This document shows, in pieces, positions 17,377 through 25,306 of a stretch of DNA of 37,570 bases. Below the pieces are notes generated by a model, which saw nothing but the letters and a program-made list of their open reading frames with translations, ran no database searches and was not told the origin of the DNA. The position numbers were made by a program, and so were the translations under genes. Position 1 is the stretch's first letter. The number at the start of each line of letters is the position of its first letter. The DNA comes from Sphingomonadaceae bacterium (GTDB taxonomy: Bacteria > Pseudomonadota > Alphaproteobacteria > Sphingomonadales > Sphingomonadaceae): the NCBI GenBank assembly GCA_030147805.1, contig JASBUR010000034.1, forward strand, positions 1-37,570. The letters run 5' to 3'.

Positions 17377-19100
17377 CGCCGCAGCTCGTCCTCGCCGCGA
17401 TGCTCGCCGCTGCCGTGCTGCTCGCGGCGGTCCGCCTGCTGCGATGGCAGACGAAAGCGCCCCCCGAGGCGAAGGCGTCGATGGGGCGTCTGGCGCTGCT
17501 GATGGCGGCGCAGCCGCTATGCGCGCTGCTTCTCTACCTCACGCTGGTGCCGCCGCCGGTGACAACGGCGGCGGGGACGCTGGTCGTCGCGACGCGCGGA
17601 GCCGGGCGACTGTCCGCCGCCGCCGGCAGCCACGTCGTCGCGCTGCCCGAGGCATCGGCGCCGGCGACGGTCGAGCGCGTGCCCGATCTGGGAACCGCGC
17701 TGCGCCGCTATCGCGACGCGGCGCGCATCGTCGTGGTCGGCGACGGGCTGCCGGCGCGCGATCGCGACGCGGCGCGCGGCCGCGCGCTCGTCTTCGAACC
17801 CGGCGCCGCGCCACGCGGCATCGTGCGGCTCGACCTGCCGTCGCGCGCCGCTCCCGGCGCCAGCTTCGCCGTCGGCGGACGCGCGGCAGGGACCGGCGGC
17901 GGTGCCGTCGAGCTGCTTGACCCTGCCGGTCGCGTGGCCGATCGCGCGACGCTCGCTGCCGACGGCGGCTTCGCGCTGCACGGCGTGGCGCGGGCACCGG
18001 GGGTGGCGCTGTTCGGGCTGCGGCTTCGCGACGGCGGCGGCGACATCGTCGAGACGGCGAAGGTCCCGCTGGTCACCGCGGAAGAGGCACCGCCGCGGAT
18101 CCTGCTGATCGCCGGCGCGCCGGGGCCGGAGCCGAAATTCCTGCGCCGCTGGGCCGCCGACGCCGGGCTGGCGCTGCATGCGCAATATCCGACCGGCGGC
18201 GGCATGGCGATCGGCGACGGCACGCTGCCGGTCAACGCGTCGACGCTGGCGCGCTTCGATCTCGCGATCCTCGACGAGCGCAGCTGGGCGGCGCTCGGCG
18301 GGGGCGAGCGCGCGGCGCTGCTGGGCGCGGTGCGCGGCGGGCTGGGGCTCCTGCTGCGGTTGACCGCGCCGCTTCCCGACGCGACGCGCCGGCAGTGGCA
18401 GGCGCTGGGTTTCGCCCTGTCGGGCGGCGCCGATGTGATGCAGGTACGGCTGGCGGCCAACGAGACGCCGCTCACCCGCCGCGCGGTGCGGATCGGCGGC
18501 CGTGACGTGCTGCCGCTGCTGCGCGACCGGGAGGGCGTGCCGGTGGCGAACTGGCGGCAGGAGGGGCGGGGCCGTGTCGCGCTCTGGCCAGTGACCGACA
18601 GCTATGTGCTGGCGCTGGGGACGAGCAGTGCGCGCTACGCCGAACTGTGGAGCGGGGTGTTTGCCGTGCTGGCGCGCGGCCGCCCGATGGCGCCGCCGCG
18701 GCTTGAGGGGGCGGCGCGGGCGGGCGAGCGCACGCTGATCTGCGGGCTGACCGGCAATGCCGAGCTGTCGCTGCCGGCCGGGGACGAGGTCCGGCTGCTC
18801 GTCGAACGGCCCGGCGACTGCGGCGCCTTCTGGCCGGTGCGCCCCGGCTGGCATCAGCTTCGGCAGGCCGGCACGGTCTGGCCCTTCCATGTCGACGCCG
18901 CCGACGCGCTGCCGGCGGTGCGCGCTACCGAAGCGCGCCGCGAGACCACGCGACTGGCGAGCGACGCCGCCGTCGCCGCCGACGGACGGACGCAGTCGCG
19001 GCCTGGTGCGTCCTGGCCCTGGTTCCTCGGCTGGCTCGCGGCCAGCGCCGCGCTGTGGTGGTTCGAACGGGCGCGCCGCGCGCCGCACCAGCAAGCCTAG
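17373..19100 (+). CDS. Membrane protein with GATase-like domain, last gene of the tldD operon
   Basis: The protein has 575 residues, ATGA-coupled to the preceding gene. Two N-terminal membrane helices (LVLAAMLAAAVLLAAVRLL, LALLMAAQPLCALLLYLTLV) and one C-terminal helix (WFLGWLAASAALWWFERA) bracket a periplasmic part. A beta-sandwich region (LDLPSRAAPGASFAVGG) is followed by an alpha/beta segment (PRILLIAGAPGPEPKFLRRW, then FDLAILDERSW) that resembles class I glutamine-amidotransferase-like folds found in BatA/vWA-associated membrane proteins. No catalytic Cys-His pair is obvious. It ends on the CTAG shared with soxR. The role is unknown. Confidence 0.65.
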   Translation: MTPQLVLAAMLAAAVLLAAVRLLRWQTKAPPEAKASMGRLALLMAAQPLCALLLYLTLVPPPVTTAAGTLVVATRGAGRLSAAAGSHVVALPEASAPATVERVPDLGTALRRYRDAARIVVVGDGLPARDRDAARGRALVFEPGAAPRGIVRLDLPSRAAPGASFAVGGRAAGTGGGAVELLDPAGRVADRATLAADGGFALHGVARAPGVALFGLRLRDGGGDIVETAKVPLVTAEEAPPRILLIAGAPGPEPKFLRRWAADAGLALHAQYPTGGGMAIGDGTLPVNASTLARFDLAILDERSWAALGGGERAALLGAVRGGLGLLLRLTAPLPDATRRQWQALGFALSGGADVMQVRLAANETPLTRRAVRIGGRDVLPLLRDREGVPVANWRQEGRGRVALWPVTDSYVLALGTSSARYAELWSGVFAVLARGRPMAPPRLEGAARAGERTLICGLTGNAELSLPAGDEVRLLVERPGDCGAFWPVRPGWHQLRQAGTVWPFHVDAADALPAVRATEARRETTRLASDAAVAADGRTQSRPGASWPWFLGWLAASAALWWFERARRAPHQQA

Positions 19101-19573
19101 CTCGCGGGGACCGGGCCGAAGTCGGCCGCGCGATTGCCGAGCAGGAAGCGCGGACCGGCGCCGCCGCGCGCGGCGCGGTCGTCCGGGTTGTAGAGCGCGC
19201 AGCGGTCGAGCGAGAGGCAGCCGCAGCCGATACAGCCGTCGAGCAGCTCACGCGTGCGCTCGAGCGTGGCGATCCGCGCGTCGAGCGCGGCGCGCATCCG
19301 CTGGCTGATCGCCGCCCAGTCGCCCTGCGTCGGCGCGCGGCCGTGCGGCAATGTCGCGAGTTCGGCCTCGATCTCGCCGAGCGAGAGGCCGAGCCGCTGC
19401 GCGATCAGCGCGAAGGACAGCCGGCGGATGTCCGAGCGCAGGAAGCGGCGCTGGTTGCCCGACGTGCGGATCGCGCTCACCAGCCCGCGCGCTTCGTAGA
19501 AGCGGATCGCCGACACCGACAACCCCGTCCGGCGGGCCAGATCGCCGATGGTGAGCAGCGTGGAACCGGGCAT
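19097..19573 (-). CDS. soxR: Redox-sensitive transcriptional activator SoxR
   Basis: A 158-residue MerR-family protein. The N-terminal winged helix (TIGDLARRTGLSVSAIRFYE) and dimerisation helix lead to the [2Fe-2S] cluster motif CIGCGCLSLDRC (C114, C117, C119, C125), which matches the CX2CXCX5C of SoxR exactly. SoxR is activated by oxidation of its cluster by redox-cycling compounds and superoxide. The ATG at 19573 has a GGGGGAG ribosome site. A SoxR box lies directly upstream, in the divergent region shared with the VOC gene. Confidence 0.95.
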   Translation of the reverse strand: MPGSTLLTIGDLARRTGLSVSAIRFYEARGLVSAIRTSGNQRRFLRSDIRRLSFALIAQRLGLSLGEIEAELATLPHGRAPTQGDWAAISQRMRAALDARIATLERTRELLDGCIGCGCLSLDRCALYNPDDRAARGGAGPRFLLGNRAADFGPVPAS

Positions 19574-19595
19574 GGCGCTCCCCCTGAAATCAAGC

Positions 19596-19626
19596 TTGAC
19601 CTCAACTTAACTTGAGGTCGTACGAC
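19596..19626 (+). promoter_or_regulatory. SoxR-type promoter with SoxR box
   Basis: A perfect inverted repeat of 8-bp arms (GACCTCAA and TTGAGGTC, 19598-19619) has the core CCTCAACTTAACTTGAGG (19600-19617), one base different from the SoxR consensus as I know it. It lies between TTGACC (19596-19601) and TACGAC (19621-19626), a 19-bp spacer. The overlong spacer is the hallmark of MerR/SoxR-activated promoters. The promoter points to the VOC and isocitrate-lyase-family genes. Confidence 0.88.
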
Positions 19627-19674
19627 TCGGCAACCGGGCGGCATCGGGCGCGCCCTGGACGCAGAGGAACGACG

Positions 19675-20073
19675 ATGAATTCACCCCGTATCGAACATGT
19701 GAACGTCACGGTGCGCGACCCGGCGCGTGCCGCCCGGACGATGCAGGACATCTTCGGCTGGCACATTCGCTGGGAGGGGCCGGCGCGCGACGGCGGCCGC
19801 ACCATCCATGTCGGCTCCGACGCGGACTATGTCGCGCTCTACACCGGGGCCGGCGTGGCCTATTCGGACGACGACTTCGCCAAGGGGCGGCCGCTCAACC
19901 ACATCGGTGTGCTCGTCGACGATCTCGACGCGGTCGAAGCGCGCGTGGCGGCCACCGGACTCGTCCCGTTCAATCACGGCGACTATGAACCGGGCCGCCG
20001 CTTCTACTTCCTCGATCCCGACGGCATCGAGTATGAAGTGGTCAGCTATAGGCCGCACGCCCGGGCGGCCTGA
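19675..20073 (+). CDS. VOC (glyoxalase/bleomycin-resistance) family protein
   Basis: The protein has 132 residues with one pair of beta-alpha-beta-beta-beta modules. The possible metal ligands of the family are visible: H8 in IEHVNVTV, H76 in LNHIGVLVDD and E121 in the terminal DPDGIEYEVVSY. The ATG at 19675 has AGAGGA upstream. Members include glyoxalases, dioxygenases and drug-binding proteins, and the substrate cannot be read from sequence. The SoxR-type promoter suggests a role in handling redox-active or electrophilic compounds. Confidence 0.85.
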   Translation: MNSPRIEHVNVTVRDPARAARTMQDIFGWHIRWEGPARDGGRTIHVGSDADYVALYTGAGVAYSDDDFAKGRPLNHIGVLVDDLDAVEARVAATGLVPFNHGDYEPGRRFYFLDPDGIEYEVVSYRPHARAA

Positions 20074-20087
20074 CGGGGAGGTCGAGC

Positions 20088-20909
20088 ATGACGTCGCAGG
20101 CGGAACGGTACGAGCGGTTTCGGGCGCTGCACGAGCGACCGGGGGCGTTCATCATGCCCAACGCCTGGGACGGCGCCTCGGCGGTGCTGCTCAAGCGCGC
20201 CGGCTTCGAGGCGCTCGGCTCGACTTCGATCGCCATCGCCTTCGCGCTTGGCCGGCAGGACGGCGCGCACGCGGTGACCCGCGCCGAGGCGATCGACAAT
20301 GCCGGGCTGCTCGGCGATCTCACCGACCTGCCGGTCAACGGCGACCTCGAGGACGGCTTCGGCCCATCGCCCGAGGATTGCGTCGCGACCGTCGAGGCCG
20401 CGATCGCCCGTGGCCTCGCCGGGCTCGGCATCGAGGATACCACCGCCGATCCGGCGCGGCCGCTGCACGGCTTCGATGCGGCGGTGGCGCGCATCCGCGC
20501 GGCGGCGGCGGCCGCAAAGGGGCGGATCCTCCTGACCGGCCGCACCGACAATTATCTGGGCGGCAACCCCGACCTCGACGACACCATCCGCCGGCTCGTG
20601 GCCTTCGCCGAAGCGGGCGCCGACGTGCTGTTCGCGCCGGGGCTCCCCGACCTCGAGGCGATCCGTGCGGTGGTGAAGGCGGTCTCGCCCAAACCGGTCA
20701 ACGTCGTCGGCGGTCCGGGGACGGGCGTGGTGCCGCTGGCGGTGCTCGCCGATGCGGGCGTCAAGCGCGTCAGCCTCGGCGGCGCGCTGCAACGCCGCGC
20801 GCTCGACGGCCTCGTCGAGGCGGCGGCGAAGCTGCGTGACGGCGACATTCCGGGGGCGATGCCCAAGCTGTCGAGCCGCGAGATCGCCAGGCTGCTGCCG
20901 TCCGCCTAG
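20088..20909 (+). CDS. Isocitrate lyase/PEP mutase family protein
   Basis: A 273-residue TIM-barrel enzyme. FIMPNAWDGASAVLLKRAGF near the N-terminus, the metal-binding NGDLEDGFG (residues 84-92) and the LTGRTDNYL strand are typical of the PEP mutase/isocitrate lyase superfamily. The KKCGH loop of true isocitrate lyase is absent. Family members of this size cleave or form C-C or P-C bonds on small oxo-acids, and the exact reaction is unknown. It lies 14 bp behind the VOC gene and is probably co-induced through SoxR. It ends on the CTAG shared with motB. Confidence 0.85.
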   Translation: MTSQAERYERFRALHERPGAFIMPNAWDGASAVLLKRAGFEALGSTSIAIAFALGRQDGAHAVTRAEAIDNAGLLGDLTDLPVNGDLEDGFGPSPEDCVATVEAAIARGLAGLGIEDTTADPARPLHGFDAAVARIRAAAAAAKGRILLTGRTDNYLGGNPDLDDTIRRLVAFAEAGADVLFAPGLPDLEAIRAVVKAVSPKPVNVVGGPGTGVVPLAVLADAGVKRVSLGGALQRRALDGLVEAAAKLRDGDIPGAMPKLSSREIARLLPSA

Positions 20910-21748
20910 CCCTTGCTCCAGGCGAGCACGACCGACATGCGGCGGTTGCGTGGGTCGAGCACGTCCTTCTTGATGAACGGTTCGCGGTCGGCGACGCCCT
21001 CGATGCGCGCGAAGCGGTCCATGCCGAGGCCGGCACCGACCAGCGCGGCGCGGGTCGCCTCGGCGCGGCCGGTCGACAGCGTCCAGTTGTTCATCGCCTG
21101 CCCGGGCGCGTACGGCCGCGCGTCGGTATGTCCGCGCACGATCACCTCGTTCGGCACCGCCGCGATCACCCGCGACACCTCGCCGACCAGCGCGCGCGCC
21201 TGGGGCGTCAGCTCCGATGTCGCGAGCCCGAACATCGAGAAATCGGCTTCGTCGACGAGGTCGATACGCAGGCCCTCGACCGTCTCGGAAAAGCGCACGT
21301 GGGTCTTGAGCTTTTGCAGTTCGGGCGACTGGCTCATCTTGTCGCTGAGCAGCTTCTTCAGCCTGGCGAACTGGGCGCGGTCCTTCTGGCGCAGGTCGGT
21401 CGCGGGGCCGCCGACGGCGGGCAGCTCCATCGAACTGATACCGCCCCCCGACGCACGACCGTCCATGTTGGACTTGCCGCCCATGATGCCGTCGGATCCG
21501 GCGCTATCCTTCTTGAGCTCCATCAGCGACGGGGTGAAATATTCGGCGAGGCCGCGACGCTTCTGCTGGTCGGTGATCGACAGCAGCCACATCAGCATGA
21601 AGAACGCCATCATCGCCGTCACGAAGTCGGCATAGGCGACCTTCCAGGCGCCGCCATGGTGGCCGGCATGCGCGGCCTGCACGATCTTCTTGACGATGAT
21701 CGGACGTGGCGGCTCGTTATGGCCTCGCTTCGACGCGGCGCTCGCCAT
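20906..21748 (-). CDS. motB: Flagellar motor stator protein MotB
   Basis: A 280-residue protein. A short cytoplasmic N-terminus precedes one membrane helix, AYADFVTAMMAFFMLMWLL, with the proton-carrying Asp41. The plug region follows, then a Gly/Ser-rich linker and a C-terminal OmpA-like peptidoglycan-binding domain (VIVRGHTDARPY, NNWTLSTGRAEATRAAL). It anchors the stator to the cell wall. motA lies 3 bp upstream, so both are made from one transcript. Confidence 0.96.
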   Translation of the reverse strand: MASAASKRGHNEPPRPIIVKKIVQAAHAGHHGGAWKVAYADFVTAMMAFFMLMWLLSITDQQKRRGLAEYFTPSLMELKKDSAGSDGIMGGKSNMDGRASGGGISSMELPAVGGPATDLRQKDRAQFARLKKLLSDKMSQSPELQKLKTHVRFSETVEGLRIDLVDEADFSMFGLATSELTPQARALVGEVSRVIAAVPNEVIVRGHTDARPYAPGQAMNNWTLSTGRAEATRAALVGAGLGMDRFARIEGVADREPFIKKDVLDPRNRRMSVVLAWSKG

Positions 21749-21751
21749 GAC

Positions 21752-22615
21752 CTAGCGTCCCCGCACGCCGTCGAAGACTTCGGCGAAGCTCGGCTGCTTT
21801 TCGTGCGTGATGCCCGAGCGCGCTGCCTCGATCACCAGCGGCAGCGGATGGCCGTGCAGCGAGGCGATGATGATCTGCTTGGCGACATAGTAGATCGAGC
21901 CGTCCTCCTCGATGACCTGCCGCGCGCGGTTGGCGAACGGCGCGACGATGCCATAGGCGAGCAGCACGCCGAGGAAGGTGCCGACGAGCGCCGAGCCGAT
22001 CATCGCGCCGAGGATCGCCGGCGGCTGGTCGATCGCGCCCATCGTCTTCACCACGCCGAGCACCGCAGCGACGATCCCCAGCGCGGGCAGCGCATCGGCG
22101 AGCGTCTGCATCGTGTCGGCGGGCTGCGTCGCCTCGTGGTGGTGCGTCTTCAGCGCATTGTCCATCACGTCCTCGACGGCATGCGCGTCGAGGTTGCCCG
22201 ACGAGATCACCACCAGCCGCAGCGAATCGCAGATCAGGTGGACGAGCGTCGCATCCTTCAGCAGGTTGGGATATTCGGCGAAGATCGCGCTGCTCTTGGG
22301 ATCCTCGATGTGCGGTTCGACCGCGACGGGCCCCTCGGCGCGCATCATCTTCATCAGCCGCGACACCAGGAAGATGACGTCGAGGAAGTCCTTCTTCTGA
22401 TATTTGGGGCCCTTGAAGACCTTGCCGAAGGCGGCGCCCAGCGCCTTGAGCTGCGGCAGCGAATTGCCGGCGATCGTCGCGCCGACGGCGGCGCCACCGA
22501 TGATCATCATCTCGTGCGGCACGGCGTGCATCACCGGGGCGATGTCCCCGCCGGTGATCATGAAACCGCCGAACACCATGATCAACAGGACTGCGAGGCC
22601 GATCGCCGCAAACAT
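21752..22615 (-). CDS. motA: Flagellar motor stator protein MotA
   Basis: A 287-residue protein with four membrane helices and the large cytoplasmic loop between helices 2 and 3. The conserved prolines P177 (ALPALGIVAAVLG) and P226 (AYGIVAP), needed for torque generation, are present. The ATG at 22615 has GGAG 8 nt upstream. With MotB it forms the proton-driven stator. A sigma-28-type promoter lies about 57 bp upstream. Confidence 0.96.
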   Translation of the reverse strand: MFAAIGLAVLLIMVFGGFMITGGDIAPVMHAVPHEMMIIGGAAVGATIAGNSLPQLKALGAAFGKVFKGPKYQKKDFLDVIFLVSRLMKMMRAEGPVAVEPHIEDPKSSAIFAEYPNLLKDATLVHLICDSLRLVVISSGNLDAHAVEDVMDNALKTHHHEATQPADTMQTLADALPALGIVAAVLGVVKTMGAIDQPPAILGAMIGSALVGTFLGVLLAYGIVAPFANRARQVIEEDGSIYYVAKQIIIASLHGHPLPLVIEAARSGITHEKQPSFAEVFDGVRGR

Positions 22616-22671
22616 AGACTGAACTCCACTCCCGAGGGCGTGGGGGACGGGAATCCCCCATGTCGAGTTCA

Positions 22672-22698
22672 GTAACGGCGGGACCGGCGGGGCATTTA
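22672..22698 (-). promoter_or_regulatory. Sigma-28 (FliA) type promoter of motAB
   Basis: On the minus strand, TAAA, a 15-bp spacer and GCCGTTAC match the sigma-28 pattern TAAA-N15-GCCGATAA at ten of twelve positions with exact spacing. The expected start is near 22665. A stem-loop GGGGGA/TCCCCC lies at 22642-22659 in the leader. The only other copy of this pattern I noticed is before flgM. Confidence 0.7.
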
Positions 22699-22806
22699 GC
22701 AGGATTTTTTAAGGGTGGTTAACGCGGCGTTAGCGCGGGGCGCCGTTTCCCCAAGGCGTGGTCTCGCCGACGGCCGCGATGACGGACCGGAAGGGGCGCT
22801 CGCCGA

Positions 22807-23664
22807 CTACCGGATCAGGTCGAACAGCGACGTCTTGCCGACCTGCGCGAGAACCGCCTGCGCCGCCTGCAGGCTCAGTTGCTTGGCCTGCAGCCGGGCG
22901 ATCGCCTCGGTGAGGTCGACGCCTTCGATCTCGCCGCGCTGGTCCTGCAGTTCGATCGACGACAGCTCGAGCTGTTCGGCCAGCCGCTCGATGCGGTTGG
23001 CGCGGGCGCCATGGTCGCCGCGCGTCGCCGCGATATGCTCCGAGGCGGCGGCAATCTCGCCGAGCGCGGTATCGGTCGCCGCCTGGCGCGTCGCGGCGAC
23101 GGGCTCGACGATCGCCGCCGCGGCGTCGTTGAGGATGGTCACGAGATCGGCGATGCCGCCGGCGGTCTGGATGTTGCCGAAAATCTCCTGCCGCGACGAC
23201 ACCGGTGCGAGCGTACCGGTAGCGCTGACCGGGATCTCCAGCGGCGCATTGCTGCGGAACAGCTCGCCGCCGAGCGCGTCGCGCGTGCCGGCGATCGATG
23301 CCATGTCCTCGGCGATCGCCTTCAGCTCGAGCGCGATGGTGGCGCGGTTCTCGGCCGACAGCGTTCCGGCGCCCGCCGAGATCAGCAGCTCGTTGGCACG
23401 GTCGAGATTGGTCGCGACCGCGGTGAGCGCGGTATCGGCGCGGTCGGCGAGCGTGCGCGCCGTCGCCAGGTTGCGGAGCCAGGTCGCCTCCTCGGCCTGC
23501 GTCCGGCTGATCTCCGACGCCAGCGCCGAGCCGGTGGGGTCGTCCGACGGCGTCTGGATGCGTTTGCCCGTCGAAATCTCGACCTGCGCGCGCGAGATCT
23601 CCTGGCCGAGGCGCATCTGGCGGTTGATCTCGGCGGTGAGGCGATAGCGGGTGCTGCTGATCAT
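22807..23664 (-). CDS. flgL: Flagellar hook-filament junction protein FlgL
   Basis: The protein has 285 residues. The N-terminal coiled-coil begins MISSTRYRLTAEINRQM and carries the family sequence EISTGKRIQTPSDDPTGSAL. The C-terminal helix (LQAKQLSLQAAQAVLAQVGKTSLFDLIR) completes the D0/D1 junction fold shared with flagellin. The ATG at 23664 is chosen; the frame continues upstream only inside flgK. It is the last gene of flgB-L, 11 bp behind flgK. Confidence 0.94.
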   Translation of the reverse strand: MISSTRYRLTAEINRQMRLGQEISRAQVEISTGKRIQTPSDDPTGSALASEISRTQAEEATWLRNLATARTLADRADTALTAVATNLDRANELLISAGAGTLSAENRATIALELKAIAEDMASIAGTRDALGGELFRSNAPLEIPVSATGTLAPVSSRQEIFGNIQTAGGIADLVTILNDAAAAIVEPVAATRQAATDTALGEIAAASEHIAATRGDHGARANRIERLAEQLELSSIELQDQRGEIEGVDLTEAIARLQAKQLSLQAAQAVLAQVGKTSLFDLIR

Positions 23665-23675
23665 GGCGTTTCCCC

Positions 23676-25022
23676 TCAGAACAGGTCGAGGATCGATTGC
23701 AGCGTTTCGCGCGCCACCTGGATGATGCGCGTGCTCGCGCCATAGGCCTGCTGGACGCGCATCAGTTCGGCCGCTTCGCGGTCGAGGTCGATTCCCGAGG
23801 TTTCGTCGCGGGCCGCAAAGCTGTTGTCGCGGCGCGTCGAGGCGGCAGCGGCTTCGGACTTGGCGGAGGCCAGCGTCTGCGCCGAGCCGGCGACCAGCGC
23901 CGCCCATTTGGCTTCGACGCCGTCGCCGCCGCGCAGCGACGGCAGGTCGAGCAGATTGCCGTTGTCGGCGGTCGCCGACGCCGCGGCAACGAGATCGGGG
24001 TCGGTGATCGCCGTCGTCACCGACAGCGCCCCGGCGCTCATCGTGAGCAACGGGCCGCCGGGGTTGCCGGCAAGGTCGCGCCCGGCGGCGGACCAGGCGT
24101 TGAGCTCGCTGACGAACTGCGCGGTGATCGCCTCGAGGTCGGCGCGCTTGTCGGCGGTCGAGGCGGCGACGTCGACGAGACCCGATATCGTTCCGCCGCT
24201 GGCGGGGAGGGGGATGGTGGTGCCGTTGTCGGCAAGGCTGAGCGACAGGCGGCCGTCGGTGGCGGTCGACAGCACGACGAGGCCGCGTCCCGCGGGCTCG
24301 ATCAGCGTGACGCCCGGCGCGCGCGCCAGCGTCAGCGTGGCGATGCCGTTGTCGGCGAGCGAGACCGAGACGTCGACGCGCCGGGCGATGCTGTCGATCA
24401 GCCGGTCGCGCTCGTCCTGCAGCGATGCGGTCGAGCTGCGCCCCGGCGCTGCCTGCAGCAGCGAGACGTTGACGCGCGCCAGCGCCTCGAGATCGCCGTT
24501 GAGGGCCTCGACTTCGCGGCCCGCCGCTGCCGAGATTGCGGCGCCGCTGGACTTCAGCGCCTCGGCGGTGTTGCGGATCGTCGCGGCGGCATCGTCGAGC
24601 GCCGCGAGCATCGCCGAGCGGCCGAGCCGGTCCTTCGGATTGGCGGCGAGCGCGGTGCCGGCATTGAAAAAGGCGCCAATGCGGCTGCCGACGCTGAGCT
24701 CGCCATAGCCGAGCGAGCCCTCGACCTGCTCGAGCCAGTAGGCGCGCGTGCCGGCGCGCCCGTCGGCCGACGCCGCGAGGCGCGATTCCTGCGCCTGGAA
24801 ATCGTCCCAGGCGCGGTCGACCGAAGCCGCCTTGATGCCGGTGAAGCGAAAGCTCGTCGCCTGGCCGATGCCTTCCTCGCCGGTCCGCCCGCCCTCCGCA
24901 AAGCGGACCGAGCGGCGCGCATAGCCTTCGTTTTCGGCATTGGCGACGTTGTCGCCGACCGCGGCGAGCGCGGTGCGATAGGCGGAGACGCCGCTGAGGC
25001 CGATCGACAGCAGGTCGCTCAT
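23676..25022 (-). CDS. flgK: Flagellar hook-associated protein FlgK
   Basis: A 448-residue protein, within the short range for alphaproteobacterial FlgK. The rod-protein N-terminus is LSGVSAYRTALAAVGDNVANAENEGYARR. The C-terminal end is GIDLDREAAELMRVQQAYGASTRIIQVARETLQSILDLF. The central D2/D3 region is reduced. It forms the first hook-filament junction layer. The start overlaps the flgJ stop (ATGA). Confidence 0.95.
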   Translation of the reverse strand: MSDLLSIGLSGVSAYRTALAAVGDNVANAENEGYARRSVRFAEGGRTGEEGIGQATSFRFTGIKAASVDRAWDDFQAQESRLAASADGRAGTRAYWLEQVEGSLGYGELSVGSRIGAFFNAGTALAANPKDRLGRSAMLAALDDAAATIRNTAEALKSSGAAISAAAGREVEALNGDLEALARVNVSLLQAAPGRSSTASLQDERDRLIDSIARRVDVSVSLADNGIATLTLARAPGVTLIEPAGRGLVVLSTATDGRLSLSLADNGTTIPLPASGGTISGLVDVAASTADKRADLEAITAQFVSELNAWSAAGRDLAGNPGGPLLTMSAGALSVTTAITDPDLVAAASATADNGNLLDLPSLRGGDGVEAKWAALVAGSAQTLASAKSEAAAASTRRDNSFAARDETSGIDLDREAAELMRVQQAYGASTRIIQVARETLQSILDLF

Positions 25023-25306
25023 TTGCCGCCCGCCTGCCGGTCGAACTGCTTGATCAGCATCGCGGCGACGCCGAAGCCGCCGTCCTCGACCATCTGGTCG
25101 GCGAATTGCGCATCCTGCATCTCGCGAAACTGATCGCTGGCGTCGCTGCCGAACAGGTCGTCGCCGAGCTTGGCCTGGCGCATCGACCCGATCATCTGGC
25201 GCACGAACACCGCCTCGAAGGCCTGCGCGGCCTTGACCAGCTTCGCGCGCTCCCGGTCGGCGCCGTCGGGCGCGGCAGCGGGGGTCGGGGCGAGCTTCCC
25301 GATCAC
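25019..25306 (-). CDS. flgJ: Rod-binding protein FlgJ, N-terminal domain only
   Basis: A 95-residue protein that covers only the rod-capping domain of FlgJ: AAQAFEAVFVRQMIGSMRQAKLGDDLFG and FREMQDAQFADQMVEDGGFG. The C-terminal muramidase domain of enterobacterial FlgJ is absent, as in many alphaproteobacteria. Cell-wall opening must therefore come from another protein. The separate transglycosylase at 32957-33754 is the natural candidate. It overlaps flgI and flgK by 4 bp each. Confidence 0.9.
   Translation of the reverse strand: MIGKLAPTPAAAPDGADRERAKLVKAAQAFEAVFVRQMIGSMRQAKLGDDLFGSDASDQFREMQDAQFADQMVEDGGFGVAAMLIKQFDRQAGGK

Noticed and set aside
22621..22670. Outer palindrome GAACTC/GAGTTC before motA that could hide its ribosome site
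   Set aside because: The predicted sigma-28 start near 22665 would leave most of the 5' arm untranscribed, so the stem would not form in the RNA.
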